Assembly: GCA_007125845.1 (NCBI GenBank)
Contig: SLCK01000032.1
Span: 1-61,190 of the forward strand
From: Gemmatimonadota bacterium
GTDB taxonomy: Bacteria; Gemmatimonadota; Gemmatimonadetes; Longimicrobiales; Gaopeijiaceae
DNA length: 61,190 bases
Reading direction: 5' to 3'
In this document: positions 42,292 through 51,355 of the stretch, piece by piece
Layout: every line of letters begins with the position of its first letter
How positions within the stretch are numbered: position 1 is the first letter of the stretch
Made by a program: the position numbers and the translations under genes
The notes under the pieces: model-generated
Told to the model about the DNA's origin: nothing
The model's input: the letters and a program-made list of their open reading frames with translations, nothing else
Databases searched by the model: none

Positions 42292-44403
42292 TCAGCGCAG
42301 GGCCACCTCCGGGGGGAGCGCAAGGGCCGTGTACCCTCCAACGACGGGAAGAACGACGAACTGCCGGCCCTCGTGCATGTAGGTCATGATTCCGTAGCGG
42401 CCAAAGCCCGGGGTCTCTACCTGGCCGAGCCGTTCCCCCGTGGCCTTGTCCAGTGCAAAGAGCCGGGTCGTCCCCTCACTCGTCTGACCCGTAGCCATCA
42501 GCATGGTCGGGGTCGCCAACATGGCTGCATGTCCCGCTCGTCCTCGATTCACCATTACGCCGTCCACCCCTTCCAGCAGCGGATGGTTGCGGATGGTCTC
42601 CTGCTCGGCAGCGGGCGCATCTCCGTTCGGTACGACCCAGAGGTGCTCCCCGCTGTTCATGTCGACCGCCACGATCCTGCCCTGAGGCCCCTTCCAGATG
42701 GGAAGTCCGTCGATGTTGTGCTGGGGAACGGCGGGAGAGCTCTCCATTCCACGCGCCCAACGGGCCACCGTCTCGCCCTGGACCAGCTCCTGCTGCTCGA
42801 AGGGAGACTCTTCTCCTGGAATGAGGATGGTGCGCTCGCATCCGGAATGCGACGTAATGAAGAGGATCCCGGTGTTGGGATCCGCAGCGGGCGGTCCCGT
42901 AATGTTGACGCCGCCGGTCGAGCCCGGGCAGATGAGGGTGGGACCGAGCCCTTCCTCGTTCCCCTCGTGCCGCGGCGGATCGAACAGGGGAGCCAGGAAG
43001 TCGTCGGCCTGGGCGACCTCAAGGGCCATCCTGCGGATCTCCGGAGTGTAGTCGATGAGGTCGTTCTCGGAACGGCCCTGCAGATCGAACGGCTCCGGCC
43101 AGGTCGGGAAGGGCTGCGTCTCTGCCAGTTGTTCTCCAGGGACCCTCGATTGGGGAACCGGGCGATCCTCGATGGGCCAGATGGGCTGACCCGTCTCCCT
43201 GTTGAAGGCATACACGAAGGCCTGCTTGCTCGCCTGAAGCAGAGCGGGAATCCGCTCGCCGTCCACAGTAACGTCGAGCAGGACGGGGGCGACCGGAGTG
43301 TCGAAGTTCCAGACATCGTGCCTGACCAACTGATAGTGCCAGACCCTTTCCCCCGTCTGCACGTCCAGAGCGATTACGCTGTTTCCGAAGAGGTTGTCCC
43401 CCGGACGAAAGCCCCCATAGAAATCCATCACCCCACCCTTGGTGGGAATGTAGACGAGGCCGCGCTCGCTGTCCGCCGACATCGGTGCCCAGGATCCGAT
43501 ATTCCCCGACCAGTACCAGGCGTCGCTCTCCCACGTCTCGTGTCCGTACTCGCCGGGTCGGGGGATCACGTGGAACTTCCACAGCATCTCGCCGGTGCGC
43601 GCGTCGTAGGCAAGGACGTCGCCCGGCACGTTCTCGTAGCGGGTCTGGTTGTACCCCTGCTCTGCAGAGTTTCCGACAATCACGACACCGTCGACCACCA
43701 TCGGTGGCGATGAGCTGGTGATGTAGCCGAGCTCCAGAGGAATTCCGAGATACGGATCGTAGGTGCCTCCTTCCGCCTTGTAGTCCTCCCACGGACCCCA
43801 GCCCTCGATGAGGTCCACGACCAGGTCCACGCCGGACCCTTCGGGGAAGCCCTCGAGGGGAATCCCGCTCCCCCATCCTTCGATCGGTTCGCCTGTGTCG
43901 GCGTCGAGGGCGTACAGGAAGAACGCTGGGGTGCTGATGAACACCACCCCCCGCCCATCCACCTCGGCGAAGGCGACGCCCTTTCCGTGGTTCTGGCGCA
44001 TCGAGTACTCCCAACGGAAGGTCTCCGGCTCGGCCCAGCTCCAGAGCGTCTCTCCCGTGCCCGCGTCCATCGCCACCACCCTGCGCTTCGGCCCGGAGGT
44101 CGTGATCAACTTCCCATCCACGTAGATCGGGAGCCCTCGGGGATTGATCGGGGTCTCCACACCCTCGGTCTCCCCATCCCATTCCCACTCCACCTGGAGC
44201 CGCCAGAAGTTGCCCGCGTCGATTTGATCGAGTGAAGAGTAGCGTGTCGAGGCCTCGTCTCCGTTGATGTGCATCCATTGCCCTGACGCGACAACCTCCT
44301 GCGCCGATCCGGGTGGGGCGAAGAAGCAAATGGCTGCAATCGTGAATGCGAGAGCGAGCGCGCCCGGTGTGCCTTCGGGAGATCCTTTTCGGTCTTGCGT
44401 CAT
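42292..44403 (-). CDS. PQQ-dependent dehydrogenase (quinoprotein), copy 1
   Basis: A 703-residue periplasmic enzyme with a signal peptide (to PGSAQ, about residue 35). The eight-bladed propeller shows the repeated tryptophan docking pattern (VVAMDAGTGETLWSW, YALDADTGEPIEGWG, LAYDARTGEMLWKFHV, VIALDVQTGERVWHYQLVRHDVWNFDTPVAPVLLDV, FVYAFNRETGQPIWPIEDRPVPQSRVPGEQLAETQPFPTWP, IVAVDMNSGEHLWVV). The pattern fits the quinoprotein glucose/alcohol dehydrogenase class and has no heme domain. The cofactor is PQQ; the substrate is unknown. A second copy lies at 49100 on the same strand. The start was chosen at the ATG ahead of the signal peptide. Confidence 0.9.
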   Translation of the reverse strand: MTQDRKGSPEGTPGALALAFTIAAICFFAPPGSAQEVVASGQWMHINGDEASTRYSSLDQIDAGNFWRLQVEWEWDGETEGVETPINPRGLPIYVDGKLITTSGPKRRVVAMDAGTGETLWSWAEPETFRWEYSMRQNHGKGVAFAEVDGRGVVFISTPAFFLYALDADTGEPIEGWGSGIPLEGFPEGSGVDLVVDLIEGWGPWEDYKAEGGTYDPYLGIPLELGYITSSSPPMVVDGVVIVGNSAEQGYNQTRYENVPGDVLAYDARTGEMLWKFHVIPRPGEYGHETWESDAWYWSGNIGSWAPMSADSERGLVYIPTKGGVMDFYGGFRPGDNLFGNSVIALDVQTGERVWHYQLVRHDVWNFDTPVAPVLLDVTVDGERIPALLQASKQAFVYAFNRETGQPIWPIEDRPVPQSRVPGEQLAETQPFPTWPEPFDLQGRSENDLIDYTPEIRRMALEVAQADDFLAPLFDPPRHEGNEEGLGPTLICPGSTGGVNITGPPAADPNTGILFITSHSGCERTILIPGEESPFEQQELVQGETVARWARGMESSPAVPQHNIDGLPIWKGPQGRIVAVDMNSGEHLWVVPNGDAPAAEQETIRNHPLLEGVDGVMVNRGRAGHAAMLATPTMLMATGQTSEGTTRLFALDKATGERLGQVETPGFGRYGIMTYMHEGRQFVVLPVVGGYTALALPPEVALR

Positions 44404-44619
44404 CGGACGCGATACTCCGTCGTGAGGGATACAAGGTCGGGTCCGGCCCCAGTCGACCGGAGGAACGCCATCCGATTGATCACGGATGCACGCCCAGAGG
44501 TCGAACGGAGCAACGCCGGTCCCGCCAGCAGGAAAATGCCCCAACTGGAGGCGACCCGCCAGTGTGGTGCATCAGAGAATCGGCGAGGGACCGAGGGGCC
44601 CGGCGACCGCTCGAAGGTC

Positions 44620-45057
44620 TTACCCGGTCGCCTGCGCCTGCTCCCGCACCTGTCGCTTGAGCCGGCCGAGGATCGCACCCATTCCCCTCAGACGGAGAGG
44701 CGACACCACGGTGTCCAGTCCCATCCGTGCGTAGAAATCGTCGGGTACGTCGAGCACCTCCTCCCACGATGCGCCCCCGAGGCCCTCCTGGAGGATTCCC
44801 GCAAAGCCGCGCACAGTGGGACTCTCTTCGGGCGCGTCGAAGAAGAGCTCGACGGTGCCGCCCGGACCGATTCGGGTGGCGAGGAAGAACGGAGTCTGGC
44901 ACTCGTGTACCTGCTCGAGCGCAGAGCGGTCTTCGGTGAACTCATCCGGAAGAGGGGGCACCTTCTTGGCATAGTGAAGGAGTGCCTGGACCCGAAGGTC
45001 TCTGGGCGCCCGTTGGAACCGGTCTACGATCGTCTGAAGAGGAGTCGGGAGGCTCAT
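44620..45057 (-). CDS. sufE: SufE-family sulfur acceptor
   Basis: A 145-residue Fe-S assembly protein. The family core HECQTPFFLATRIGPGGTVELFFDAPEESPTVRGFAGILQEGLGGAS includes the sulfur-accepting Cys53 (usually V.GC.S). The C-terminal part, LDTVVSPLRLRGMGAILGRLKRQ, fits the conserved L...LSP.R..G...ml..i. SufE takes persulfide from SufS and stimulates it. No SufS or SufBCD gene is nearby; instead a sulfurtransferase gene lies divergently 177 bases away, which suggests a shared persulfide function. Confidence 0.93.
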   Translation of the reverse strand: MSLPTPLQTIVDRFQRAPRDLRVQALLHYAKKVPPLPDEFTEDRSALEQVHECQTPFFLATRIGPGGTVELFFDAPEESPTVRGFAGILQEGLGGASWEEVLDVPDDFYARMGLDTVVSPLRLRGMGAILGRLKRQVREQAQATG

Positions 45058-45234
45058 GTGTGGGAGCTACCTCGGCACCCCCGAGACAGTTCCCGGCACG
45101 TACCCGGAGACGTCCCATGGGCGACGGGCAGGCCGATGAACCGGAAGGAGCTCCGTGGGTAGTATCGCAACTCGAAGCGCCCATGCGTTCCAACCAACTT
45201 TCGCTGACTCTTCTCGAACAACTCCGGAGGTACC

Positions 45235-46119
45235 ATGTCTGTCTCGCCCGAGTCGAATCCGTCATTCGACCAGTACGCCCGGCCCGGGATGCTCGTCTCC
45301 ACCGATTGGGTGGCCAAGCACCTCGATCACCCAGACATCGTGGTGGTGGAGTCGGACGAGGATGTCCTCCTGTACGACACGGGACACATTCCCGGAGCGG
45401 TGAAGGTCGACTGGCACATGGACCTGAACGATCCGGTAAACCGCGACTACATCGACGGCGAGGCCTTCGCCGAGCTCATGGCATCCAAGGGCATCCGCAG
45501 GGACTCCACTGTGGTCTTCTACGGAGACAACTTCAACTGGTGGGCCACTTACGCTCTCTGGGTGTTCCGCCTGTTCGGGCACCCCGACGTGCGCCTGATG
45601 AACGGAGGAAGACAGAAGTGGGTGGCGGAGGGACGGGAGCTCACCACGGAGGTGCCGAAGCGGGAAAGAACCGAGTACCCCGTGATCAAGCGTGACGACA
45701 CCCGCATCCGCGCCTTCCGCGACGAGGTCCTGGCCCACCTCGAGTCGAACCAGCCCCTGGTCGACGTACGCTCCCCGGAGGAGTACCGGGGTGAGCTCCT
45801 GCACATGCCTGACTATCCCCAGGAGGGCACTCTGCGTGGAGGTCACATCCCTGGTGCCAAGAGCGTTCCGTGGAAAAGAGCCGCCAACGAGGACGGCACC
45901 TTCAAGTCGGCTGATCAGCTCAAGGCGATCTACCTCGAGGAGCAGGGGCTGGACCCCGACGACGACGTGGTCGCCTATTGTCGGATCGGAGAGCGGTCCA
46001 GTCACACCTGGTTCGTCCTTCACCACCTCCTCGGATTTGCAAAGGTCCGAAACTACGACGGATCCTGGACCGAATGGGGCAACGTGGTCCGCGCTCCGAT
46101 CGAGCGGGGCAGCTCCTAG
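45235..46119 (+). CDS. Thiosulfate/3-mercaptopyruvate sulfurtransferase (two rhodanese domains)
   Basis: A 294-residue rhodanese with an inactive N-terminal domain (about 20-140, [13 protein letters not shown]) and an active C-terminal one (about 155-290, [12 protein letters not shown] ... [15 protein letters not shown]). The active-site Cys249 lies in the loop YCRIGERS, of the CRxG type found in actinobacterial CysA-like thiosulfate sulfurtransferases. It transfers sulfane sulfur to cyanide or thiol acceptors. Its divergent pairing with sufE supports a role in persulfide supply. Confidence 0.93.
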   Translation: MSVSPESNPSFDQYARPGMLVSTDWVAKHLDHPDIVVVESDEDVLLYDTGHIPGAVKVDWHMDLNDPVNRDYIDGEAFAELMASKGIRRDSTVVFYGDNFNWWATYALWVFRLFGHPDVRLMNGGRQKWVAEGRELTTEVPKRERTEYPVIKRDDTRIRAFRDEVLAHLESNQPLVDVRSPEEYRGELLHMPDYPQEGTLRGGHIPGAKSVPWKRAANEDGTFKSADQLKAIYLEEQGLDPDDDVVAYCRIGERSSHTWFVLHHLLGFAKVRNYDGSWTEWGNVVRAPIERGSS

Positions 46120-46337
46120 CACCACCTACAACATCCTTACAGACGCGGGCACGCGAGGAACCGTGAGTTGACCCGGACGGAGCCGGCGTCCGGCCGGGAA
46201 GGGTGAAAGTGGCTCGCAGACGCATCGGGAAACCCATTGCTCCTCCGCTTGCCCCCGGCTAGTGTGCACGCCGCGGAGGGGCCGAGTACCGGATCCGCCG
46301 GCTGAACGATAGAACCACCGCTCGAGATCGAGCCTCG

Positions 46338-47969
46338 ATGTCACCTACCAGGTCCAGGCGGTCCGGAAAGGATCGCAAACGAGCACCGCGGGAAGGCGCT
46401 GATACCATAACCGGACCGGGCCAATCGGCCCCCGTCCGAAAGTGGTTCTGGATGCCCCTCGCATTCACAGCTCTGCTCGTTCTCGTCTCCTTCGTCGATC
46501 GGGTCCAGGAGCATTCCGTGCTCGTCTGGTCCTTCTGGGGATCGGCCGCCGCACTCCTTGCATGGCAGGGGTGGATCTTCGTGCGGATGAAGGACGTCCT
46601 GGACGGCCAGGCCTTTGCTGTCGTCCTTCGCCCTCAGCATTACCTCCAGGCGACGCTCCAGATCGCAGTCTTCGTCTACTGGGGATGGTACTGGCGTCCC
46701 GTCTATGACTACGCATGGCTCCTCGCCGCCCAGTTCGTCTTCGCGTATTCATTCAGCATCCTCCTCGCCTGGGCCCGACATCGTCCCTACATCCTTGGCT
46801 TCGGCCCATTTCCCATCGTCCTGAGCACGAATCTCTTCCTATGGTTCCGGGACGACTGGTTCTACCTGCAGTTCCTGATGATCGCGATCGGGTTCCTGGG
46901 CAAGGAGTTTGTGCGCTGGAACCGGGAGGGACGGCGCGTCCACATCTTCAATCCCTCGGCTTTCTCGCTGGGTCTCTTCTCGGTGATCCTCATCGCGATG
47001 AACGCGAGCGACTTGACCTGGGGCTTGGAAATCGCCACGACGCTGACTCTGGCGCCCCGCATCTACATGTTTCTCTTCCTGATCGGGTTGATCGCGATGT
47101 ATTCGTTTTCGATCACCCTGGTCGCCGGATCCGCCGCGGTCGTCCTTTTCGCGTGGAGTTGGCTGTATACGACGATGATCGGCGTGCCCTTCTTCGTGGA
47201 CTCGGAGATTCCCACGGCAGTCTTCCTCGGACTCCACCTCCTCGTGACCGACCCATCCACCTCACCGCGCACGCCGATCGGAAAGACGATCTTCGGCATC
47301 CTCTACGGGGTGGGGGTGATCGTGCTCTTCTGGGGCCTCGAGGTGATCGGGGTCCCGACGTTTTACGACAAGCTCCTCGCCGTCCCCCTCCTCAACCTCA
47401 GCGTCCAGTGGATCGACCATCTTGCACATTCGATCCGAAGTAGCTCGACCTGGCAGCGCATCAAGCTGGACTGGACACCCGCCACGGCGAACCTCCTGCA
47501 CATGAGCGCCTGGATCACCTTCTTTGCGCTCATGACCGTGACGGGACGCACTGACGGGCGGCACACCGGCGACAGCGTTCCCTTCTGGCAGGAAGCCTGT
47601 GAGGAGGGCCGCCGCAACGCTTGCGATCGCCTCACTCAACTCCAGTACGCGTACTGCGCGGACAACTCGGGGTGGGCATGCAACGAGCTGGGAAGGCACC
47701 TCCAGGAAGGCCGGATTGTGGACCACGACCCGGACCTGGCCATGGGGTACTTCGCCCGGGCGTGCGAACTCCGCTTCCAGCCGGGCTGTCTCAACGTTCT
47801 CGAGCCCGAGCGTCGGGTGACCGCGAGGCCACGTCCGATCGACTTCAGGGTTCTCCTGCGGGAGGGAGGAGCGAGCCTCGCGGACTTCTCAGAGCAGGAG
47901 CTCTACGAAAGGGCCTGCGAACACGGGTGGGAGTTCGCCTGCGAGGCAATGGTTTCCCGATCCCCCTGA
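46338..47969 (+). CDS. RnfD/NqrB-like membrane protein with C-terminal Sel1-like repeats
   Basis: A 543-residue protein. A membrane domain of about ten helices (35-405) carries RnfD/NqrB-like segments: RRVHIFNPSAFSLGLFSVILIA and PTAVFLGLHLLVTDPSTSPRTPIGKTIFGILYGVGVIVLF, the NQR2/RnfD family's conserved substrate and flavin region. There is no clear SGAT/T motif for covalent FMN. The tail (about 420-543) has Sel1/cysteine-rich repeats (EACEEGRRNACDRL, DNSGWACNELGRHL, ARACELRFQPGCLN, ERACEHGWEFACE). No other Rnf/Nqr gene is near, so it is a stand-alone member, perhaps a flavin- or quinone-linked membrane component. The function is unknown. Confidence 0.72.
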   Translation: MSPTRSRRSGKDRKRAPREGADTITGPGQSAPVRKWFWMPLAFTALLVLVSFVDRVQEHSVLVWSFWGSAAALLAWQGWIFVRMKDVLDGQAFAVVLRPQHYLQATLQIAVFVYWGWYWRPVYDYAWLLAAQFVFAYSFSILLAWARHRPYILGFGPFPIVLSTNLFLWFRDDWFYLQFLMIAIGFLGKEFVRWNREGRRVHIFNPSAFSLGLFSVILIAMNASDLTWGLEIATTLTLAPRIYMFLFLIGLIAMYSFSITLVAGSAAVVLFAWSWLYTTMIGVPFFVDSEIPTAVFLGLHLLVTDPSTSPRTPIGKTIFGILYGVGVIVLFWGLEVIGVPTFYDKLLAVPLLNLSVQWIDHLAHSIRSSSTWQRIKLDWTPATANLLHMSAWITFFALMTVTGRTDGRHTGDSVPFWQEACEEGRRNACDRLTQLQYAYCADNSGWACNELGRHLQEGRIVDHDPDLAMGYFARACELRFQPGCLNVLEPERRVTARPRPIDFRVLLREGGASLADFSEQELYERACEHGWEFACEAMVSRSP

Positions 47970-48049
47970 CGGCCGCCGCACGGCCGCACCGCCTCAGCTC
48001 TCCGGTACCTGGCGTCCTCCCTCGAACACCACTGAAGAGGCCATGAGCA

Positions 48050-49027
48050 GTGCGAGAACATAGAGTCCAGCAGCCGAAAGAATCCGCCGGCCGATCCCCG
48101 CGCCAGCTTGCGGCGATCGTCTTTCTGGCGGCTCTTGTCCTCGCGGCGTCCATGTGGGCCCACCGGGACAGCTCATCGGCCGTCGGACCGATCCAAGCGG
48201 AAGTCGTGCTTCCCCCAGCGAGCTCGAGCGGCGACCTGTCAGGCTTCCGCAGCGAGGCCTGGTTACTCCCGGACGACGAACGCCTGGGCTTCGTCGAAAT
48301 CCCGGCCGGTCCCTTCCAGATGGGGAGCGATCCGACGCTCGACGGCGAGGCCTTCGACAACGAGCGCTGGATGCACACGGGCGGCCCCGCGATGGTCGAG
48401 CTTGGGGCGTATTTCATCGGGCGTTATCCCGTCACCGTGGCGCAGTTTCGCGCCTTCGTGGAGGAAACCGGCCACCGTGTGGACCCCGAGGCCCTGGTGG
48501 GCCCGCTCGATCATCCAGTGGTGATGGTCACCTGGCCAGACGCCATTGCCTATGCGCGCTGGCTGGAAAGCACTCTGAGGCAGTGGCCCGACACTCCCGA
48601 GACCCTGGCACGGCACCTCGACGCGGGCTGGACCATCACCTTGCCCACGGAGGCCCAATGGGAGAAGGCGGCGCGGGGCGATGACGGGAGGATCTATCCC
48701 TGGGGGAACGAGCCGAGGCGGGACCGAGCCAACTTCCAGGGACCGGGAACCACCCCGGTCGGCGCCTTCCCATGCCCGGAGTGCCTCTACCCCGTTTCGG
48801 ACATGAGCGGCAACGTCTGGGAGTGGACCCGAACCCCCTTTCTGCCCGGCCCCTACGATCGAAACGCATCCGGTGAGCCCGACCTTAATGCGGACGCGCT
48901 CTGGGTGATGCGTGGGGGATCGTTCGGCGATCCGCCCGCCAACGTGCGGGCTGCGATCCGGGGCGGGGCCGATCCGGGTGCGAGTCGGCCCTTCATCGGA
49001 TTCCGCCTGGTCCTCACCGAACCATGA
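48050..49027 (+). CDS. SUMF1/FGE-sulfatase-domain protein without the catalytic cysteines
   Basis: A 325-residue protein with an N-terminal signal-anchor (LAAIVFLAALVLAASMWA, about 20-37) and a SUMF1-type domain (about 80-325): FVEIPAGPFQMGSDP, YFIGRYPVTVAQFRAFVEETGH, HPVVMVTWPDAIAYARWL, TLPTEAQWEKAARG, YPWGNEP, PVSDMSGNVWEWT and MRGGSFGDPPANVRAAIRGG, ending FIGFRLV. The aerobic FGE Cys pair near the RGGS motif is absent, so formylglycine generation is not expected; EgtB/PvdO-like or structural roles are possible. The start is a GTG. It converges with the second PQQ gene at a strong terminator. Confidence 0.85.
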   Translation: MREHRVQQPKESAGRSPRQLAAIVFLAALVLAASMWAHRDSSSAVGPIQAEVVLPPASSSGDLSGFRSEAWLLPDDERLGFVEIPAGPFQMGSDPTLDGEAFDNERWMHTGGPAMVELGAYFIGRYPVTVAQFRAFVEETGHRVDPEALVGPLDHPVVMVTWPDAIAYARWLESTLRQWPDTPETLARHLDAGWTITLPTEAQWEKAARGDDGRIYPWGNEPRRDRANFQGPGTTPVGAFPCPECLYPVSDMSGNVWEWTRTPFLPGPYDRNASGEPDLNADALWVMRGGSFGDPPANVRAAIRGGADPGASRPFIGFRLVLTEP

Positions 49028-49035
49028 TCACGTCG

Positions 49036-49070
49036 AAGGGGGCCTCCGGCGAATGGCCGGAGACCCCCTT
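49036..49070. terminator. Bidirectional transcription terminator
   Basis: The left arm 49036-49050 and right arm 49056-49070 pair over 15 positions with one C/A mismatch and a five-base loop (GAATG). The stem ends AA/TT and is followed by a T-rich run (TTCCCTTCCTT). It lies between the convergent SUMF1-domain gene and the second PQQ gene, so it can serve both strands. Confidence 0.8.
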
Positions 49071-49099
49071 CCCTTCCTTCGATCCAGCACTCGCGAGCC

Positions 49100-51175
49100 C
49101 TAAGGGAGGGCGTAGACCGCGAATCCCGTGGGCTGCAACACCATGATGTGCTGCTTTCCTTCGTGCACGAAGCCACCCATCCCGTAGGTGCTCGCCTCCG
49201 GAATGGGCACCTGCCCGACCCGCTCTCCGGTTTCCTTGTCGATCGCGAAGATGTGCGGGGTGTCGTCGCTCGTCATCCCGCTCGCGATGAGCAGGGTTTC
49301 CGTCGCCATCATTCCGGGAAGGCCGCCCCGGCCCGGGTTCGTCATGACCCCGTCCACGCCCTCGAGGAGCGGGTGGTTGCGGATCGTCTCCTGCACGGAC
49401 TCCGGAGCGTCTCCATGCGGCGTCACCCAGAGGTGCTCACCGGTATTCAGGTCGATCGCCGTGATCCGACCGACTGGTCCCTTCCAGATGGAGAGCCCGT
49501 CGATATTGTCCGGGGGATCCCTCGGCTCGCCTCCGGCCCCGCGCGCCCAATCGACCACGGTTGTGCCGGCCGCGCCGTCCCAGTCCACCTCTTCGCCCGG
49601 AACGAGCTCCACGAAGGTGCACCCGCTCTGCGAAGAGACGAAGATGACACCCGACGTCGGGTCGGCCGCCGCGGGCCCCGGAATGTTCGATCCACCACCA
49701 CCCCCGCCGCAGATGCGCGCCGGAGGGTCACCCTGGGGGTTGCCCCGGTGCGTGGGCGGATTGTAGAGGGGCGCAAAGTGGTTGCCCGCCTCGGCAACCT
49801 CCAGCGCGCGCTGGCGGATCTCCGGGGTGTAGTCGATCAGGTGTTCCTCCGAGCGGCCCTGGAGATCATAGGCAAGGGGCCAGGTCGGGAACGGTTGGGT
49901 CTCCGCCAACTGCTCGCCAGGCACATTGGACTGGGGTACCGGACGATCCTCCATCGGCCACACCGGCTCTCCCGTCTCCCGGTTCAGGACATAGAGGAAG
50001 GACTGTTTCGTAGCCTGAGCCACGACCGGGATCTCCTCCCCGTCGACGGTCACGTCGAGCAGCACTGGAGCCGTCGGCGTATCGTAGTTCCATATGTCGT
50101 GACGGACGATCTGGAAGTGCCATCTTCGCTCGCCCGTCTCCACGTCGAGGGCGATGATGCTATTCCCGAAGAGATTGTCCCCGGGTCGGAAGCCACCGTA
50201 GTAGTCGAGGACGCCTCCCTTGGTCGGGATGTAGACGAGTCCCAGCTCCGGATCGGCGGACATCGGTGCCCACGATCCGATGTTGCCGGACCAGTACCAG
50301 GCATCGTTCTCCCACGTCTCATGTCCGTACTCACCCGGACGCGGGACGACGTGGAACTTCCACTTCTTCTCACCCGTGCGGGCATCGTAGGCGACGATGT
50401 CGCCGGGGATGTTCTCCATCCGGGTCTGGTTGTAGCCCTGCTCGTGCGACGTTCCGACCACGACCACGTCGTTCACGACGATCGGGGGCGACGAGGCCGT
50501 CGCGTACCCGAGCTCGAGGGGAATCCCCTGGTACGGATCCCAGGGCTGGTTCAGGTCCTCCCACGGACCCCAGTCTCGTGCCTGGTCTTCCAGGACATCC
50601 AACACCCCGGTGTCACCGAAGCCGGGCAGGTCGACGCCCCGGCCCCAGTTCTCGAGCGGAGCGCCGGTGATCCCGTCGAGCGCCCAGAGAAAGCGCGCCG
50701 GGGTCACCATGTAGATCACGGGACGTCCGTCGATCTCATGGTAGGCGACTCCCTTTCCGTAGCCGGCCCGCATCGAGTACTCCCACCGGAACGTGTCCGG
50801 TTCGCGGTGGCTCCAGATCGTCGCGCCCGTGTTCGCGTCGATCGCGACCACGTGACGGCGGGCCCCCGCGACCGTGTAGATGATCCCGTCCACGTAGCTC
50901 GGCGTCGGACGCATCAGGTCCGCACCCGGTGTGCCGAAGCTCGTTCCATTCCAGCTCCACACCAACTCGAGATCGTTGAAGTTCGTGGCGTCGATCTCGC
51001 TCGCCGGTAGGTAGCGCGTGTGCCACGCATCCCCCCCGAGGTAGCGCCACTCCCCGTTCTCCGTCCCCGTACCCTGCGCGCCGGCGAACGCCGGCACCGC
51101 CAGAACGGCGCCCAGCGCGAGCGCCAATCCAGCTCGCACGGGAGACCAGGGAACACCTCGCGGACTACTTCTCAT
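49100..51175 (-). CDS. PQQ-dependent dehydrogenase (quinoprotein), copy 2
   Basis: A 691-residue secreted propeller enzyme. The signal peptide runs to FAGAQ (about 33). The repeat and motif pattern is nearly the same as in the copy at 42292: VVAIDANTGATIWSHREPDTFRWEYSM, IVAYDARTGEKKWKFHVVPRPGEYGHETWE, HDIWNYDTPTAPVLLDV, FLYVLNRETGEPVWPMEDRPVPQS, ITAIDLNTGEHLWVTPHGDAPESVQETIRNHPLLEGVDGVM. No heme domain is present. The close similarity marks a gene duplication, perhaps for a different alcohol or sugar substrate. A loop at about 520-535 is Gly-rich (CGGGGGGSN), where copy 1 has CPGSTGGVN. Confidence 0.9.
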   Translation of the reverse strand: MRSSPRGVPWSPVRAGLALALGAVLAVPAFAGAQGTGTENGEWRYLGGDAWHTRYLPASEIDATNFNDLELVWSWNGTSFGTPGADLMRPTPSYVDGIIYTVAGARRHVVAIDANTGATIWSHREPDTFRWEYSMRAGYGKGVAYHEIDGRPVIYMVTPARFLWALDGITGAPLENWGRGVDLPGFGDTGVLDVLEDQARDWGPWEDLNQPWDPYQGIPLELGYATASSPPIVVNDVVVVGTSHEQGYNQTRMENIPGDIVAYDARTGEKKWKFHVVPRPGEYGHETWENDAWYWSGNIGSWAPMSADPELGLVYIPTKGGVLDYYGGFRPGDNLFGNSIIALDVETGERRWHFQIVRHDIWNYDTPTAPVLLDVTVDGEEIPVVAQATKQSFLYVLNRETGEPVWPMEDRPVPQSNVPGEQLAETQPFPTWPLAYDLQGRSEEHLIDYTPEIRQRALEVAEAGNHFAPLYNPPTHRGNPQGDPPARICGGGGGGSNIPGPAAADPTSGVIFVSSQSGCTFVELVPGEEVDWDGAAGTTVVDWARGAGGEPRDPPDNIDGLSIWKGPVGRITAIDLNTGEHLWVTPHGDAPESVQETIRNHPLLEGVDGVMTNPGRGGLPGMMATETLLIASGMTSDDTPHIFAIDKETGERVGQVPIPEASTYGMGGFVHEGKQHIMVLQPTGFAVYALP

Positions 51176-51355
51176 TGTCTTCCTCTCCACTGAAAGGCTT
51201 GCAGGACGACGCCACCCGAAGGCACCTGCACAAGACGCCGTGAGGACGCCGGGGCCTCGACCGCCGTCGCCCTTGCAGATCACGATGTCTAACAAGATGC
51301 GTCCCCGAACCCGGTTTCGCCAGAAGGAGAGTGCAAGCCGGCAGAAAGGTCCCGA

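Noticed and set aside
44509-44524. Possible sigma-54 promoter (CGGGACC-GGCG-TTGCT) before the first PQQ gene
   Set aside because: The -12 half and spacing fit but the -24 block matches only 4 of 7 positions; too weak to list as a feature.
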